The position numbers and the translations under genes are program-made. This document shows, piece after piece, positions 18,225 to 26,828 of a stretch of DNA of 64,000 bases. How positions within the stretch are numbered: the first letter of the stretch is position 1; every line of letters begins with the position of its first letter. The notes beneath the pieces are model-generated. The model worked only from the letters and a program-made list of their open reading frames with translations. It made no database searches and was not told the DNA's origin. This DNA comes from an uncultured Legionella sp. (GTDB lineage: Bacteria > Pseudomonadota > Gammaproteobacteria > Legionellales > Legionellaceae): positions 124,001-188,000 of the forward strand of contig CABHON010000018.1 of assembly GCA_902168255.1 (NCBI GenBank), written 5' to 3'.

Positions 18225-19491
18225 ATGCTTTTAAGAGAAGTCCACTATCAATGCCGCCGAAACCCCTGTTTAATACCATCGCTACAGAAGAATTTAACGG
18301 ACGCGCTTTAGAGGAAACAGATATACCTTCACAATCACTACCTAATTGGTCAAAAGTAGCAATACCGGGAATAAGTTTTTCTTTTAAAGATTTTATCGTT
18401 AATACGGTGTCTAAAGCACCGGCCGCACATAAGGTATGGCCTATTCCCCATTTAAACCCAGTAACAGGTGTTTGGTTCATTCCGAATACAGTTGAAATAG
18501 CTAAAGCTTCTGTTGCATCTGATTGTCGATTGCCGTTGGCATGAGCGGTAATCATTCCAACATCAGAAGGTTTTAGTTGCTGTTTTTCCAAAATAGAATG
18601 CATTAATCGCGTCAATGGTTCTGCCGTATCATCTAATCCAAACAGTCCTTTTGCTTCTGAAACAGAGGTTCCACCTAAAACTTCTGCGTAACAGGTTGCA
18701 CCTCGTTCACGGGCTGCTGCTTCACTTTCTAAAACAAGGGCAGCCGCACCTTCACCTAATATAGTGCCATCTCTCTTTGAATCGAAAGATTTGACAACAC
18801 CAGAAGGGCTAAGTGTACCTAATTTCTCATAATATGATACACTTTGTGGCTCAGTAGCTGCATCATAGGCTACCACAACCGCGCGATCCGTTTGCCCTAG
18901 GGCAATTGCCCAATACGCTTCAATAATAGCTTGTAAACCGCTACCTGCATGATTGGCAATATTTTGATTAGGTCCTTTGAATCCATGTTGTATACCTGTA
19001 TAGGCCAGCACATTATTGGGTAAAATCTTTAAGAGCCACATAGGGTGCACAGTATCAAATAAATGGGTTCCAAAGTTGGTTGTCTTTCCTTCTGATTGGG
19101 CAAACAACGGCATAAAATCATATTGCTGAAAAAATTTGTTCCCGGCAGAACCTACATAAACGCCGGTTCCATTGTTGAAAGCTTCTTGCGCTGGTTCATC
19201 CAATGAATCACGATAAGCAATAAAACCTGCGTGATCAATGGATTGAAAAGCTGCATTTAAACCAATAACATCTTGGCGCGAAATCAATTTTAACCACTTT
19301 GGATCTGGAACCATGCGGCGGGGTTGATAATCTTTTAAAGCCGCCCCAATAAAGCTGCCTTCCACTTGCTCTTCCCAATGAGAAACTGAGCGGATACCTG
19401 TTTCCCCATTTAACAACGCTTGCCACGTTGTCTCAAGATCCATTCCGATAGAACTAACCGTACTTAGGCCTGTAACAACTACTTTATTCAT
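18211..19491 (-). CDS. Ketosynthase-fold protein lacking the catalytic Cys (FabF1XL position)
   Basis: A 427-residue thiolase-fold protein of the FabF type. The start ATG at 19491 gives the family N-terminus MNKVVVTGLSTVSSIG; the frame is open further upstream, but that would overlap the preceding gene more deeply. The nucleophile motif ACASG is replaced by HAGSG, so Ala182 stands where Cys should be. Both active-site histidines seem kept: His317 in TAHANGN and His352 in GIGHTLCAAG. Such Cys-less partners occur as chain-length factors or decarboxylases beside an active ketosynthase. Its gene overlaps the preceding intact ketosynthase gene by 8 bases, so a KS/chain-length-factor heterodimer is a good inference. 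The spacing of other motifs matches FabF. Confidence 0.88.
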   Translation of the reverse strand: MNKVVVTGLSTVSSIGMDLETTWQALLNGETGIRSVSHWEEQVEGSFIGAALKDYQPRRMVPDPKWLKLISRQDVIGLNAAFQSIDHAGFIAYRDSLDEPAQEAFNNGTGVYVGSAGNKFFQQYDFMPLFAQSEGKTTNFGTHLFDTVHPMWLLKILPNNVLAYTGIQHGFKGPNQNIANHAGSGLQAIIEAYWAIALGQTDRAVVVAYDAATEPQSVSYYEKLGTLSPSGVVKSFDSKRDGTILGEGAAALVLESEAAARERGATCYAEVLGGTSVSEAKGLFGLDDTAEPLTRLMHSILEKQQLKPSDVGMITAHANGNRQSDATEALAISTVFGMNQTPVTGFKWGIGHTLCAAGALDTVLTIKSLKEKLIPGIATFDQLGSDCEGISVSSKARPLNSSVAMVLNRGFGGIDSGLLLKAYENI

Positions 19492-20785
19492 TTTTTCCCT
19501 CATATTCAGGATGCTTAAATAACAAACAGCTGTTAGAGCCGCCAAAACCAAAAGAATTGGACAATACAGCATTAATAGTCTGCGTTCTTACCCCTTCTGT
19601 TACATAATCTAAATCACAATCTGGATCAGGCGTAGTCAAATTAGCTGTCATGGGAACTTTACCATGATGAATACATAGTGCAGAAATTGCCCCTTCTAAA
19701 GCACCCGCTCCTGCAATAAGATGGCCAACAATACTTTTTGTTGAGCTTACAGGAATTTTTTTAGCATGCTCGCCAAACACGGCTTTAATTGCATTGGTTT
19801 CGCTTAAGTCATTCATTTTTGTAGAAGTGCCATGAGCATTAATATAATCTACATCGGGCACCGATAAACCACCACTTCGAAGCGCACCTTCTATTGCTTG
19901 AATGGCACCATCTCCTGAAGGATGAGAGTCAGTAATACGGTAAGAGCTTAATGAATTGCCTTCACCTGCTAACTCAGCATAAATTTTAGCGCCGCGCGCT
20001 TTTGCTTTTTCATAATCTTCTAAAATAAGAAAAGCGGCACCTTCACCTAGCACAAATCCAGCGCGAGTATAATCAAACGGTCGGCTAGCGGTTGTTGGTG
20101 TATCATTATAAGTAGATAATGCCCCTAATAAACAGAAGCTTGATAAACCTACTGGATTAATCATCGAATCAAATCCACCTACTAACACATAGTCTGCTTC
20201 TTCTCGACGAAGCCATTCAAGGCCTAATCCTAATGCTTGGCCGCCTGAAGCGCAAGCGGTATGAACGGACGTTGCAGGACCTTTGATTTGAAACTGTTGT
20301 AGTAATAAACCCAAACCACTATTAGGCAATGTTTTGCCCATATCAGTAACATTGTAGAAATCGACATCTTTTTTAAAGTAAATGTCGCCTTCTGGGTTGT
20401 TAGCAAAAGTTTGCTGGAAATTTGTCCAATAATCCCATTCCGTCGTCATCATGCCACTTCCAGCAACTAACCCCCAACGAGCACTCGTGGACGCGGTGGG
20501 CATAATGCCAGCATCATCAAATGCTTCTTGGGCAGCTGTCAAAGCAAACTGGGTAAAAGGAACCGTATATTTCAATAACTTCCCAAACTGTTTTACGGAA
20601 GGTGTATAGTTTTTAACTTCAGCCGCAATATGACAAGGAAAATTCGATGCATCAAATTGGGCAATAGTGTCAATACCACTTTTAGCGGCTAATAAATTAG
20701 ACCAAAAAGTAGATACGTCATTGCCTATAGGAGAAACAATTCCTATACCGGTAATAACTGCTTTTCTCATATGTGTGTTTCTCAT
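19484..20785 (-). CDS. 3-oxoacyl-ACP synthase II-type ketosynthase (FabF2XL position)
   Basis: An intact FabF-type condensing enzyme of 433 residues that extends acyl-ACP with malonyl-ACP. The full catalytic triad is visible: Cys178 in TACASGG, His318 in NAHGTST and His355 in SIVGHLIAG (numbered from 20785). An in-frame ATG at 20770, giving MRKAVITGIGIVSPIG, fits the family N-terminus at least as well; neither has a clear ribosome binding site. It lies third in the lipid A long-chain acyl cluster and overlaps the Cys-less ketosynthase by 8 bases. It is separated from the dehydratase gene by about 150 bases containing a dispersed repeat. The housekeeping fabF should lie elsewhere. Confidence 0.93.
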   Translation of the reverse strand: MRNTHMRKAVITGIGIVSPIGNDVSTFWSNLLAAKSGIDTIAQFDASNFPCHIAAEVKNYTPSVKQFGKLLKYTVPFTQFALTAAQEAFDDAGIMPTASTSARWGLVAGSGMMTTEWDYWTNFQQTFANNPEGDIYFKKDVDFYNVTDMGKTLPNSGLGLLLQQFQIKGPATSVHTACASGGQALGLGLEWLRREEADYVLVGGFDSMINPVGLSSFCLLGALSTYNDTPTTASRPFDYTRAGFVLGEGAAFLILEDYEKAKARGAKIYAELAGEGNSLSSYRITDSHPSGDGAIQAIEGALRSGGLSVPDVDYINAHGTSTKMNDLSETNAIKAVFGEHAKKIPVSSTKSIVGHLIAGAGALEGAISALCIHHGKVPMTANLTTPDPDCDLDYVTEGVRTQTINAVLSNSFGFGGSNSCLLFKHPEYEGKNE

Positions 20786-20839
20786 AATATTATATCTTTA
20801 CACTCCAAAAAATCCTCTGTACATTAGACTTCTTGCATT

Positions 20840-20937
20840 CGAAGAACATCTTTAAAGAGAAATTGCGCGGGCTTTAGCGAAGCAATAAGCGACACAGCAA
20901 CACCCTCCTCGCAATGACGGGCTGCGCGGGTGAGCCG
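20840..20937. repeat. Dispersed-repeat-like intergenic block inside the acyl cluster
   Basis: The gap between dehydratase and ketosynthase genes holds a GC-rich block (GCGCGGGCTTTAGCG, then CCTCCTCGCAATGACGGGC). Its sequence resembles the TTGCGAGGAGGG-type intergenic repeats common in Legionella, Rickettsia and relatives. No gene is seen. It may carry a promoter or processing site that splits the operon. Confidence 0.4.
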
Positions 20938-21840
20938 TTATCTCTTTCTAAATAATGCTTCAGCCATACATACCCGCTTACCTTCGAGTTCAGTACGATA
21001 GGTAACAACGAGTTCATTATCTGTCTTTTCTTTTAATTGCACAGTGGTATAGACCGTATCACCAGGTTGTACAAAACCACTCATTTTAATTTTACGTATA
21101 GTGACAGGTTTAAATTCATGACCATCTTCAAAAGAATCCGTTAAAAACGAAGAAGCTAATTGTAACTTGGCCTGAAGAAGAATGGTTAAAGGTAATACTG
21201 GTTTGCGCGGAAAATGATCGCTTAAATAGGGCGCACTTAAACTTAAACTCTTTTGAGCTACCACACGTTCACCTGATAGGAAATCAAGAATCCGATCAAA
21301 CCCTATATGGGGAATGTTACTTCGTATAGTCTCAAAATTAGGTAAGCAATGATCTTTAGCCGCAGAAATATTTTCAGGTACAACCCAAGTCCCAGGACGG
21401 AAGATTTTTTCAAATTGTCTTTTAGCCTCTGTTGGATCTATAAAATCTTCCATGGGAAGCATTGGACCTAATGCACTTTCGATAGAAAAAATAGGCTTAT
21501 TATTTACTGTTGCAATACTGTGATATTCTAATGCGGTCTCATCCAATACATCAACCATTGTTTCAAGCAAGACAGTATCACCAACTTTAGCCTCTCCATG
21601 AATGTGAACGGCAGAAACTACGCCAGCAACAGGGCGTAATGTAAAATTATATGCCTGCATTGCACACCATGCGCCTAACTGGCCCAGTGTTTCTCCCATA
21701 ACTGAAGACATTAACGCGAATGTGCCATCATTATCCAAGGAAGGCAATAAATAAGCATCGGAAAGGGTCACTTGCTTAACGCCTTGAATAAAGCGCCCTT
21801 CCTCCATCCGCAAAATCCTATCAACAAACAGGAAACTCAC
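20938..21840 (-). CDS. Double-hotdog 3-hydroxyacyl-ACP dehydratase-like protein (FabZXL position)
   Basis: A 300-residue protein with two FabA/FabZ-like hotdog halves. The first half starts FLFVDRILRMEEG and has the helix pattern MGETLGQLG with Glu50, but no HFP motif. The second starts HIGFDRILDF near residue 178 and has DHFPRKPVLP with His209, but the usual acidic residue of the helix is Gln223 (LLQAKLQ). In FabA/FabZ dimers the His and Glu/Asp come from different subunits, so one composite site (His209 with Glu50) is plausible. It lies 8 bases after the ACP gene. The role inferred from position is dehydration during very-long-chain acyl synthesis for lipid A. Confidence 0.8.
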   Translation of the reverse strand: MSFLFVDRILRMEEGRFIQGVKQVTLSDAYLLPSLDNDGTFALMSSVMGETLGQLGAWCAMQAYNFTLRPVAGVVSAVHIHGEAKVGDTVLLETMVDVLDETALEYHSIATVNNKPIFSIESALGPMLPMEDFIDPTEAKRQFEKIFRPGTWVVPENISAAKDHCLPNFETIRSNIPHIGFDRILDFLSGERVVAQKSLSLSAPYLSDHFPRKPVLPLTILLQAKLQLASSFLTDSFEDGHEFKPVTIRKIKMSGFVQPGDTVYTTVQLKEKTDNELVVTYRTELEGKRVCMAEALFRKR

Positions 21841-21848
21841 ACAAGCCT

Positions 21849-22259
21849 CTAAGCTTCGGCAGCTTTTTCTGACACAGCACTAACAACTAATTTGCAAAAA
21901 GTTTCTACTGTGAACAATAAAGGGATTTCACTGGTTTTCATTTTTTTAGAAAATGACTCCGCAGGCACTTCGCTCAAGAATGCTTGTAATGCTTGAATAC
22001 CTTTTTCAGTGATCACACCACCTTCTTCAAATTCATTTTCGGCTAAACTGCCCCGTGCTTTCTTTTCCAATTGGCCACGGGGGATTTTAATTTTGAATTC
22101 TTTTTCTAATTGAAAAATGAAATCAAGAAAATCAATAGATTCAGCACCTAAATCGCCAATCAAACGGCTATTCAAATGAATATCCTCTTCCTCAATTGCC
22201 AAAACATCCGCTACAATAGTGCGCACTTTTGGAAATACTGTTTCAACCGTCATTTGCAT
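21849..22259 (-). CDS. Acyl carrier protein, AcpXL-like
   Basis: A 136-residue acyl carrier protein. The phosphopantetheine site is LGAESIDFLDFIFQLEKEF with Ser41 as the attachment residue. The SIDFLD...KEFKIKIP run resembles rhizobial AcpXL (SLDFLD...KEFGIKIP) more than housekeeping AcpP (DSLDTVELVM). It has a longer C-terminal helix region than AcpP, as AcpXL does, here extended further. It is the first gene of the minus-strand cluster; about 114 bases separate it from the divergent dapA, and that gap should hold both promoters. Confidence 0.88.
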   Translation of the reverse strand: MQMTVETVFPKVRTIVADVLAIEEEDIHLNSRLIGDLGAESIDFLDFIFQLEKEFKIKIPRGQLEKKARGSLAENEFEEGGVITEKGIQALQAFLSEVPAESFSKKMKTSEIPLLFTVETFCKLVVSAVSEKAAEA

Positions 22260-22373
22260 ATTCTTTATGTCTCTAAAATATTAATTATTTAAAATTTTCA
22301 ATTATACTCTATTTTTTTTGAATGTTCTACAGTATCATAGACTCTATTTTGAGATTATTCTTGGAGAAATTCC

Positions 22374-23264
22374 ATGTTCAGCGGCAGCATTGTAGCACTT
22401 GTTACCCCCATGCAACATGATCAAGTAGATGTTGAACGCTTACGTTTTTTAGTTGACTATCATATTCAACAAGGAACACAAGCTATTGTGGCGGCTGGTA
22501 CGACAGGCGAATCAGGCACCTTATCTGATGAAGAAAAAAAATTAGTCATTCAACATGTTATTGAAGAAGCCCAGGAGCGAATTCCTGTTATTGCGGGGAC
22601 TTCCTCTCAGTCAACTAAACATACCCTTGAATTAACCAAAATGGCCATGGATTTAGGAGCTGATGCAGCTCTGATTATGACTCCAGCCTATATTAAACCC
22701 ACTCAAGAAGGTTTGTATTTGCATTATAGCCAGATTGCAAAAGATGCCCCTCTTCCACTTATTTTATATAATGTCCCTTCCCGTACTGCTTGTGATTTAT
22801 TAGCCGAAACGGTAGGGCGCTTAGCTGCTTATGCTAATATTATTGGTATAAAAGAAGCCACAGGTGACCTTACCCGTGTGGAATCCATCCAAAAAGCAGT
22901 AAGTGAGTATTCGACAGGCAAATTTGATTTATTCAGCGGCGACGATGAAACAGCCCGGGATTTTATACATCAAGGAGGCGATGGTGTCATTTCTGTTACA
23001 GCCAATATCGTACCCGCATTAATGTCCGCGTTATGCAAAGCAAGTTTAGCTCATGAGGAAGAATCGGCAGATGCCCTTCAAGCAAAATTATTGCCATTGC
23101 ATCGTGCACTCTTTTTAGAAACCAACCCTATTCCTGTTAAATGGGCATTAGCCAAAATGGGATTAATATCCGAAGAAATTCGTTTACCTTTAACCGAATT
23201 AAGCCATAAGCATCAAGCTACTTTAAGTGCAGCTATGAAAGCTGTTGGCTGTCTAACACAATGA
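22374..23264 (+). CDS. dapA: 4-hydroxy-tetrahydrodipicolinate synthase
   Basis: DapA condenses pyruvate with aspartate semialdehyde in lysine and diaminopimelate synthesis. At 296 residues it is the normal TIM-barrel size. Motifs: [11 protein letters not shown] near residue 43, [11 protein letters not shown] near 134, and the Schiff-base lysine in [10 protein letters not shown] near 160. The ATG follows a TGGAGAA ribosome binding site. A small lipoprotein gene follows after 12 bases, as bamC/nlpB follows dapA in enterobacteria. Confidence 0.98.
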   Translation: MFSGSIVALVTPMQHDQVDVERLRFLVDYHIQQGTQAIVAAGTTGESGTLSDEEKKLVIQHVIEEAQERIPVIAGTSSQSTKHTLELTKMAMDLGADAALIMTPAYIKPTQEGLYLHYSQIAKDAPLPLILYNVPSRTACDLLAETVGRLAAYANIIGIKEATGDLTRVESIQKAVSEYSTGKFDLFSGDDETARDFIHQGGDGVISVTANIVPALMSALCKASLAHEEESADALQAKLLPLHRALFLETNPIPVKWALAKMGLISEEIRLPLTELSHKHQATLSAAMKAVGCLTQ

Positions 23265-23276
23265 GGAAATAACTAC

Positions 23277-23564
23277 ATGTCTTTCAAAAAGGTTCCGTTA
23301 CTTATATTACTATTAGGTTTGTCTAGTTGTTCTTTGTTTGGTGAAGAAAGTTATTACCACGAACAACAAGTTGCCTATTCTAAAGCAAAAGATGGTCCTG
23401 GCTTAGTTGTACCGCCACCATTAACTTCTAGCAAGTTAAGTGATACGTATGTAATTCCCCCTGCACCTAAGAATCCTCCATCCATTGAAGCCCCTCCTCC
23501 TCCAGGAAGTGCTTTAGATAAAGAGAAACAAGCAGAGGTAAATACTAGCACTACTACTAATTAG
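23277..23564 (+). CDS. Short lipoprotein resembling the N-terminal region of BamC
   Basis: A 95-residue lipoprotein. The signal peptide ends in the lipobox LSSC, giving a lipidated Cys near residue 18. The mature part is Pro-rich and has no predicted fold. The pattern of a tyrosine-rich start, then DGPGLVVPPPL and DTYVIPPAP, recalls the unstructured N-terminal lasso of BamC (A-G-M-x-L-P...Y-A-I-P) that binds BamD in the BAM outer-membrane assembly complex. Position after dapA matches bamC. Both helix-grip domains are absent. This is inference by pattern and context, not a proven homology. The last base of its TAG stop is the first base of the tRNA-Ser gene. Confidence 0.7.
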   Translation: MSFKKVPLLILLLGLSSCSLFGEESYYHEQQVAYSKAKDGPGLVVPPPLTSSKLSDTYVIPPAPKNPPSIEAPPPPGSALDKEKQAEVNTSTTTN

Positions 23565-23656
23565 GAGAGGTACCGAAGCGGTCATAACGGCGCCGGCTCG
23601 AAATCGGATGGGAGCCCCAAAGCTCCACGTGGGTTCGAATCCCACCTTCTCCGCCA
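23564..23656 (+). tRNA. tRNA-Ser (CGA anticodon)
   Basis: A 93-base class II tRNA. The acceptor stem GGAGAGG pairs with CTTCTCC (one G-T), followed by discriminator G and an encoded CCA. The anticodon loop CTCGAAA reads CGA, for UCG serine codons. The long variable arm forms GGAGC/GCTCC, as expected for tRNA-Ser. The T arm is GTGGG-TTCGAAT-CCCAC. It overlaps the upstream stop codon by one base. Confidence 0.95.
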
Positions 23657-23676
23657 ATATTATTACAGAGTAGCGA

Positions 23677-23740
23677 TACAAGAAGGTTCTACCCGTAGGG
23701 GAAGGTCTTTGTACCTGCCCGGGCACAGACCGGCATAAAC
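23677..23740. repeat. Degenerate copy of a GTAGGGG...GTACC palindromic repeat
   Basis: Between tRNA-Ser and the exporter gene, GTAGGGGAAGGTCTTTGTACCTGCCCGG... resembles one arm plus loop of the palindromic element at 61387-61438 (GTAGGGGCGGGTCTTGTACC when read on the minus strand). The right arm here is decayed. No gene is visible in this gap. Confidence 0.45.
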
Positions 23741-23801
23741 GACAAGGACACACGTAGTACATGAGGATGCAAAGGAACAAAATTAACATTAAGGTGAGCA
23801 T

Positions 23802-24599
23802 ATGACATTATTATTTACTGCCTATCTATTAACAGGCATTATTTCAAGTTTTCTGTCAGGCCTACTTGGTATTGGTGGTGGGTTAATTATCGTTCCAGCC
23901 CTCACTTTTATTTTTTCTTATTTCCATGTAATCCCACAACACTCACTCATGCACCTTGTTATTGCCACTTCTATGGCTAGCGCCATTACAAACCTGGCAT
24001 TTTCGTTGTCTTCTCATTATCGGCAAAATAATATTGATTGGCCTGTTGTTAAAAATTTCTCGCCTGGCATCATTACCGGATCGCTTTTCATTGGTCCTGT
24101 GATCATGTTATTTCTTTCTAGTTCACATCTTAAAGTTATATTTGGGGTTTCCTGCCTTTATTTTGGGATACAAATGTTTTTTAGCGGAAAAAAAGCCAAT
24201 GCTGAAGAAAACCTCCCGTCTCGCCCGCTATTATTATCTTTAGGGTTAGGTGCAGGGGTACTTTCTACTTTAGTTGGTATTTCGGGAGGCACTATCATCG
24301 GTACCATTTTAAATTATTATCATATGAATATGCGGAAAGTTATTGGGACAACCACCGCTATTGCTTTTCTGTTAGCCATTACTGGAACCATTGGTCTTTT
24401 AGTGGTAGGGTATCAACATCCTATTACCATACCCTGGTGTACCGGTTTTGTTTACTGGCCAGCAGTACTGGGCATCGCATTACCCAGCCCATTATTTGCC
24501 CCACTTGGCGCAAAATTAACTCATCGATTACCAACCGATATTTTAAGGAAGCTTTTTGCGTTCTTGCTTCTTATTGTTGGTATTAAAATGATGTTTTAA
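23802..24599 (+). CDS. TauE/SafE family sulfite/organosulfonate exporter-like permease
   Basis: A 265-residue integral membrane protein with about eight hydrophobic segments. It has the two family signature repeats: GLLGIGGGLIIVPAL near residue 22 and the matching LVGISGGTIIGTI near residue 163. TauE/SafE (DUF81) proteins move small anions such as sulfite, sulfoacetate or related compounds; the substrate here cannot be told. It has a GGTGAG ribosome binding site before ATG 23802. It stands alone between tRNA-Ser and phhA. Confidence 0.9.
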   Translation: MTLLFTAYLLTGIISSFLSGLLGIGGGLIIVPALTFIFSYFHVIPQHSLMHLVIATSMASAITNLAFSLSSHYRQNNIDWPVVKNFSPGIITGSLFIGPVIMLFLSSSHLKVIFGVSCLYFGIQMFFSGKKANAEENLPSRPLLLSLGLGAGVLSTLVGISGGTIIGTILNYYHMNMRKVIGTTTAIAFLLAITGTIGLLVVGYQHPITIPWCTGFVYWPAVLGIALPSPLFAPLGAKLTHRLPTDILRKLFAFLLLIVGIKMMF

Positions 24600-24662
24600 A
24601 GCCTAGCGATCTCTTTCATCTTTTGCTACGCTTATGCAAAAACCTATAAATAGGGGAAAACA

Positions 24663-25481
24663 GTGGAATTTCAGAGTAAATACGTATCAAAAAAACCTGA
24701 TGCCAACGGCTACATTCAGTATACCGCTGAAGAAAATTTGGTTTGGAAAACATTATATGAACGACAAATTGCCGTGGTTCAAGGACGCGCGTGTGACGAA
24801 TATTTAATAGGGCTTGAAAAATTAGCGCTAGATAATAAAGCTATTCCCCAACTTCCTGAAGTTAACCAACGCTTACATCAATTAACCGGCTGGTCTATCG
24901 AACCCGTGGCAGCACTTATTTCTGCGGAAGATTTTTTTACCTTATTGGCTAATCGCCGTTTTCCTGCTGCTACCTTTATCCGCTTTATGGAAGAACTTAA
25001 TTATGTCAAAGAGCCTGATATTTTTCATGAGCTATTTGGACATTGTCCTATGCTCACAGAACCCGTATTTGCCGACTTTACCCAAGAATATGCCAAATTT
25101 GTTTTAAAATGCGATAAAAAAGACTGGCCATTACTCCAAAGAATGTTTTGGTTTACCGTTGAATTTGGGCTAATTTTAACGCCTAAAGGTTTACGGATAT
25201 ATGGCGGTGGTATTCTCTCTTCTATTGGCGAAACAACCTATTCAGTTGAAAGCAATTTACCGCAACGACAATTATTTAATCCACTCGTTGCCCTTCGAAC
25301 CCCTTATCGTATTGATGAAATGCAATCGGTTTATTTTGTGATTCAAAACTACCAAGAGTTATATCATTTCACTACGTCGAATCTTGCAGCATTATTACAA
25401 GAAGCCCATCAACTAGGTGAGTTTCCTCCCCTTTTTAAAGAAGAACCCGGGAATCCTAATATTCATATTCATATGTGTTAA
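24663..25481 (+). CDS. phhA: Phenylalanine 4-monooxygenase
   Basis: A pterin-dependent iron enzyme that converts phenylalanine to tyrosine. The 272-residue length fits bacterial PhhA. The iron facial triad is His122 and His127 in FHELFGHCP, with Glu167 in TVEFGLI. The start is GTG at 24663, with AGGGGAAAA a few bases upstream. The pterin-recycling gene phhB is not adjacent. Legionella uses PhhA for a melanin-like pigment and tyrosine supply, so a nutritional role is possible. It ends tail-to-tail with the next minus-strand gene, overlapping 4 bases. Confidence 0.97.
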   Translation: MEFQSKYVSKKPDANGYIQYTAEENLVWKTLYERQIAVVQGRACDEYLIGLEKLALDNKAIPQLPEVNQRLHQLTGWSIEPVAALISAEDFFTLLANRRFPAATFIRFMEELNYVKEPDIFHELFGHCPMLTEPVFADFTQEYAKFVLKCDKKDWPLLQRMFWFTVEFGLILTPKGLRIYGGGILSSIGETTYSVESNLPQRQLFNPLVALRTPYRIDEMQSVYFVIQNYQELYHFTTSNLAALLQEAHQLGEFPPLFKEEPGNPNIHIHMC

Positions 25482-26806
25482 CATGCTTTAACAAACTCGG
25501 GGATACGATCAATCCAATAAAGTGGCAATGTTAAAATATTTGAAGTGCTGTTAAATGAAAGAGGCGCTTGAGAAATTTGAATACCTAAACGACTTTTCTT
25601 TTCTTGCATGAAAATTTGTAGTGATTTCAATCTTCCGCTTGAACCTGCTTTAACTTCAATTGGAATAATATGTTGATCAACGATTGTAAGATAATCTACT
25701 TCTGCTTGACTACTTTTTTGCTCTCGCACCCAAAAATAAAGGGCTGGTGGCTCGTTTCTTTGACCATATGCAAGTAATTCTTGTCCGACCCATTGCTCCG
25801 CTAAGATTCCTTGGTTTAAAAGAAAAAGGTCTTCTTGTAATAATAACTCCGCATCTAGCCGGCAGGCTCTTTTTAATAACCCTATATCTAAAAATAAAAG
25901 TTTAAATTTTTTTTCATTTTGAGTATTTATTAATGGAATTCCAGAAGCAGTAGTCGCATATATAGGATAAAAAAGACCCGCATTATATAACAATCCTAAT
26001 GCTTGTCTTATATCTTCAGGTTTAATATCCGCGCTAACCTTAACATATTTAAACCACTGAGCCACTAATCCAGGAGCTTTTTCGAAAAGAAATTGTAAGT
26101 TCTTAAAGGCTGTTTTCGCAGCATACTTTCCAAAGTCATTTCGATAGGTATTAAGCAAGTTTGCCTGAATTTCTTGGCAAACCATCAAATTTTTTTGAGT
26201 TATGTAAGCCGACACAACTGCCGGCATTCCTCCTACTAAACTATATTCTTTTACTTTTTTTAATAAGTGTTGATGAATAGCATTCGGTAAAGGCTTTTGA
26301 AGGTTAAACTCTTTCCAATACTCCAAAAGCGGCCCTTCTTCTGCCGCCTCCAAAAATTCTTTGAATGATAGCGGGCCCAAATATAAAAACTCTACTCTTC
26401 CCACTGGCATACGAAATTTTTCATCAAATAACGTAAACTCTAGTAAAGAACCCGCGCCAATAAGATGAAGCTCTGGCATTTTCTCTTTAAAATAACGCAT
26501 TGCCATAATTGCTCTCGGGCACTCTTGAATTTCATCTAAAAATAAGAGAGTTTTTCCAGGAATAATGCGTTGTTGTAAAAGGATTTCTAGCATCATCACA
26601 ATGTTAGAAGGTTCGAGGGATTCAAAACAGGTATTTAATTCTGGTTGTAGTTCAAAATTTATTGAAACCACGTTGTCAAAGTACTTCGCTCCAAAATTTT
26701 CAACCACATACGTTTTACCAACCTGGCGAGCACCACGCAATAATAACGGCAATCGATGTGCTTTATGCTGCCAATATTTAAGATCTTCTTCTATTTTTCT
26801 TTTCAT
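25478..26806 (-). CDS. AAA ATPase with DUF4143 domain
   Basis: A 442-residue ATPase of the AAA_14/DUF4143 type. Walker A is RGARQVGKTYVV with Lys31; Walker B is LLFLDEIQECP near residue 92. The C-terminal half has the DUF4143 nuclease-like ending (EVDYLTIVDQHIIPIEVKAG near residue 378), where the D...E-K pattern resembles a PD-(D/E)XK core. Members of this family are patchily distributed, often mobile, and of uncertain function. Two 17-bp direct repeats lie just upstream of its start (26829-26878), perhaps an operator. It is a single-gene unit between phhA and bioC. Confidence 0.93.
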   Translation of the reverse strand: MKRKIEEDLKYWQHKAHRLPLLLRGARQVGKTYVVENFGAKYFDNVVSINFELQPELNTCFESLEPSNIVMMLEILLQQRIIPGKTLLFLDEIQECPRAIMAMRYFKEKMPELHLIGAGSLLEFTLFDEKFRMPVGRVEFLYLGPLSFKEFLEAAEEGPLLEYWKEFNLQKPLPNAIHQHLLKKVKEYSLVGGMPAVVSAYITQKNLMVCQEIQANLLNTYRNDFGKYAAKTAFKNLQFLFEKAPGLVAQWFKYVKVSADIKPEDIRQALGLLYNAGLFYPIYATTASGIPLINTQNEKKFKLLFLDIGLLKRACRLDAELLLQEDLFLLNQGILAEQWVGQELLAYGQRNEPPALYFWVREQKSSQAEVDYLTIVDQHIIPIEVKAGSSGRLKSLQIFMQEKKSRLGIQISQAPLSFNSTSNILTLPLYWIDRIPEFVKAC

Positions 26807-26828
26807 GCCTGTAGTTTATGCAAAAAAA

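Noticed and set aside
19484-22259. Aryl-polyene pigment cluster
   Set aside because: Also has KS/CLF, ACP and dehydratase, but lacks the ammonia lyase, ketoreductase, glycosyltransferase and MMPL genes, while gene order and ACP motif fit the acpXL/lpxXL locus better.
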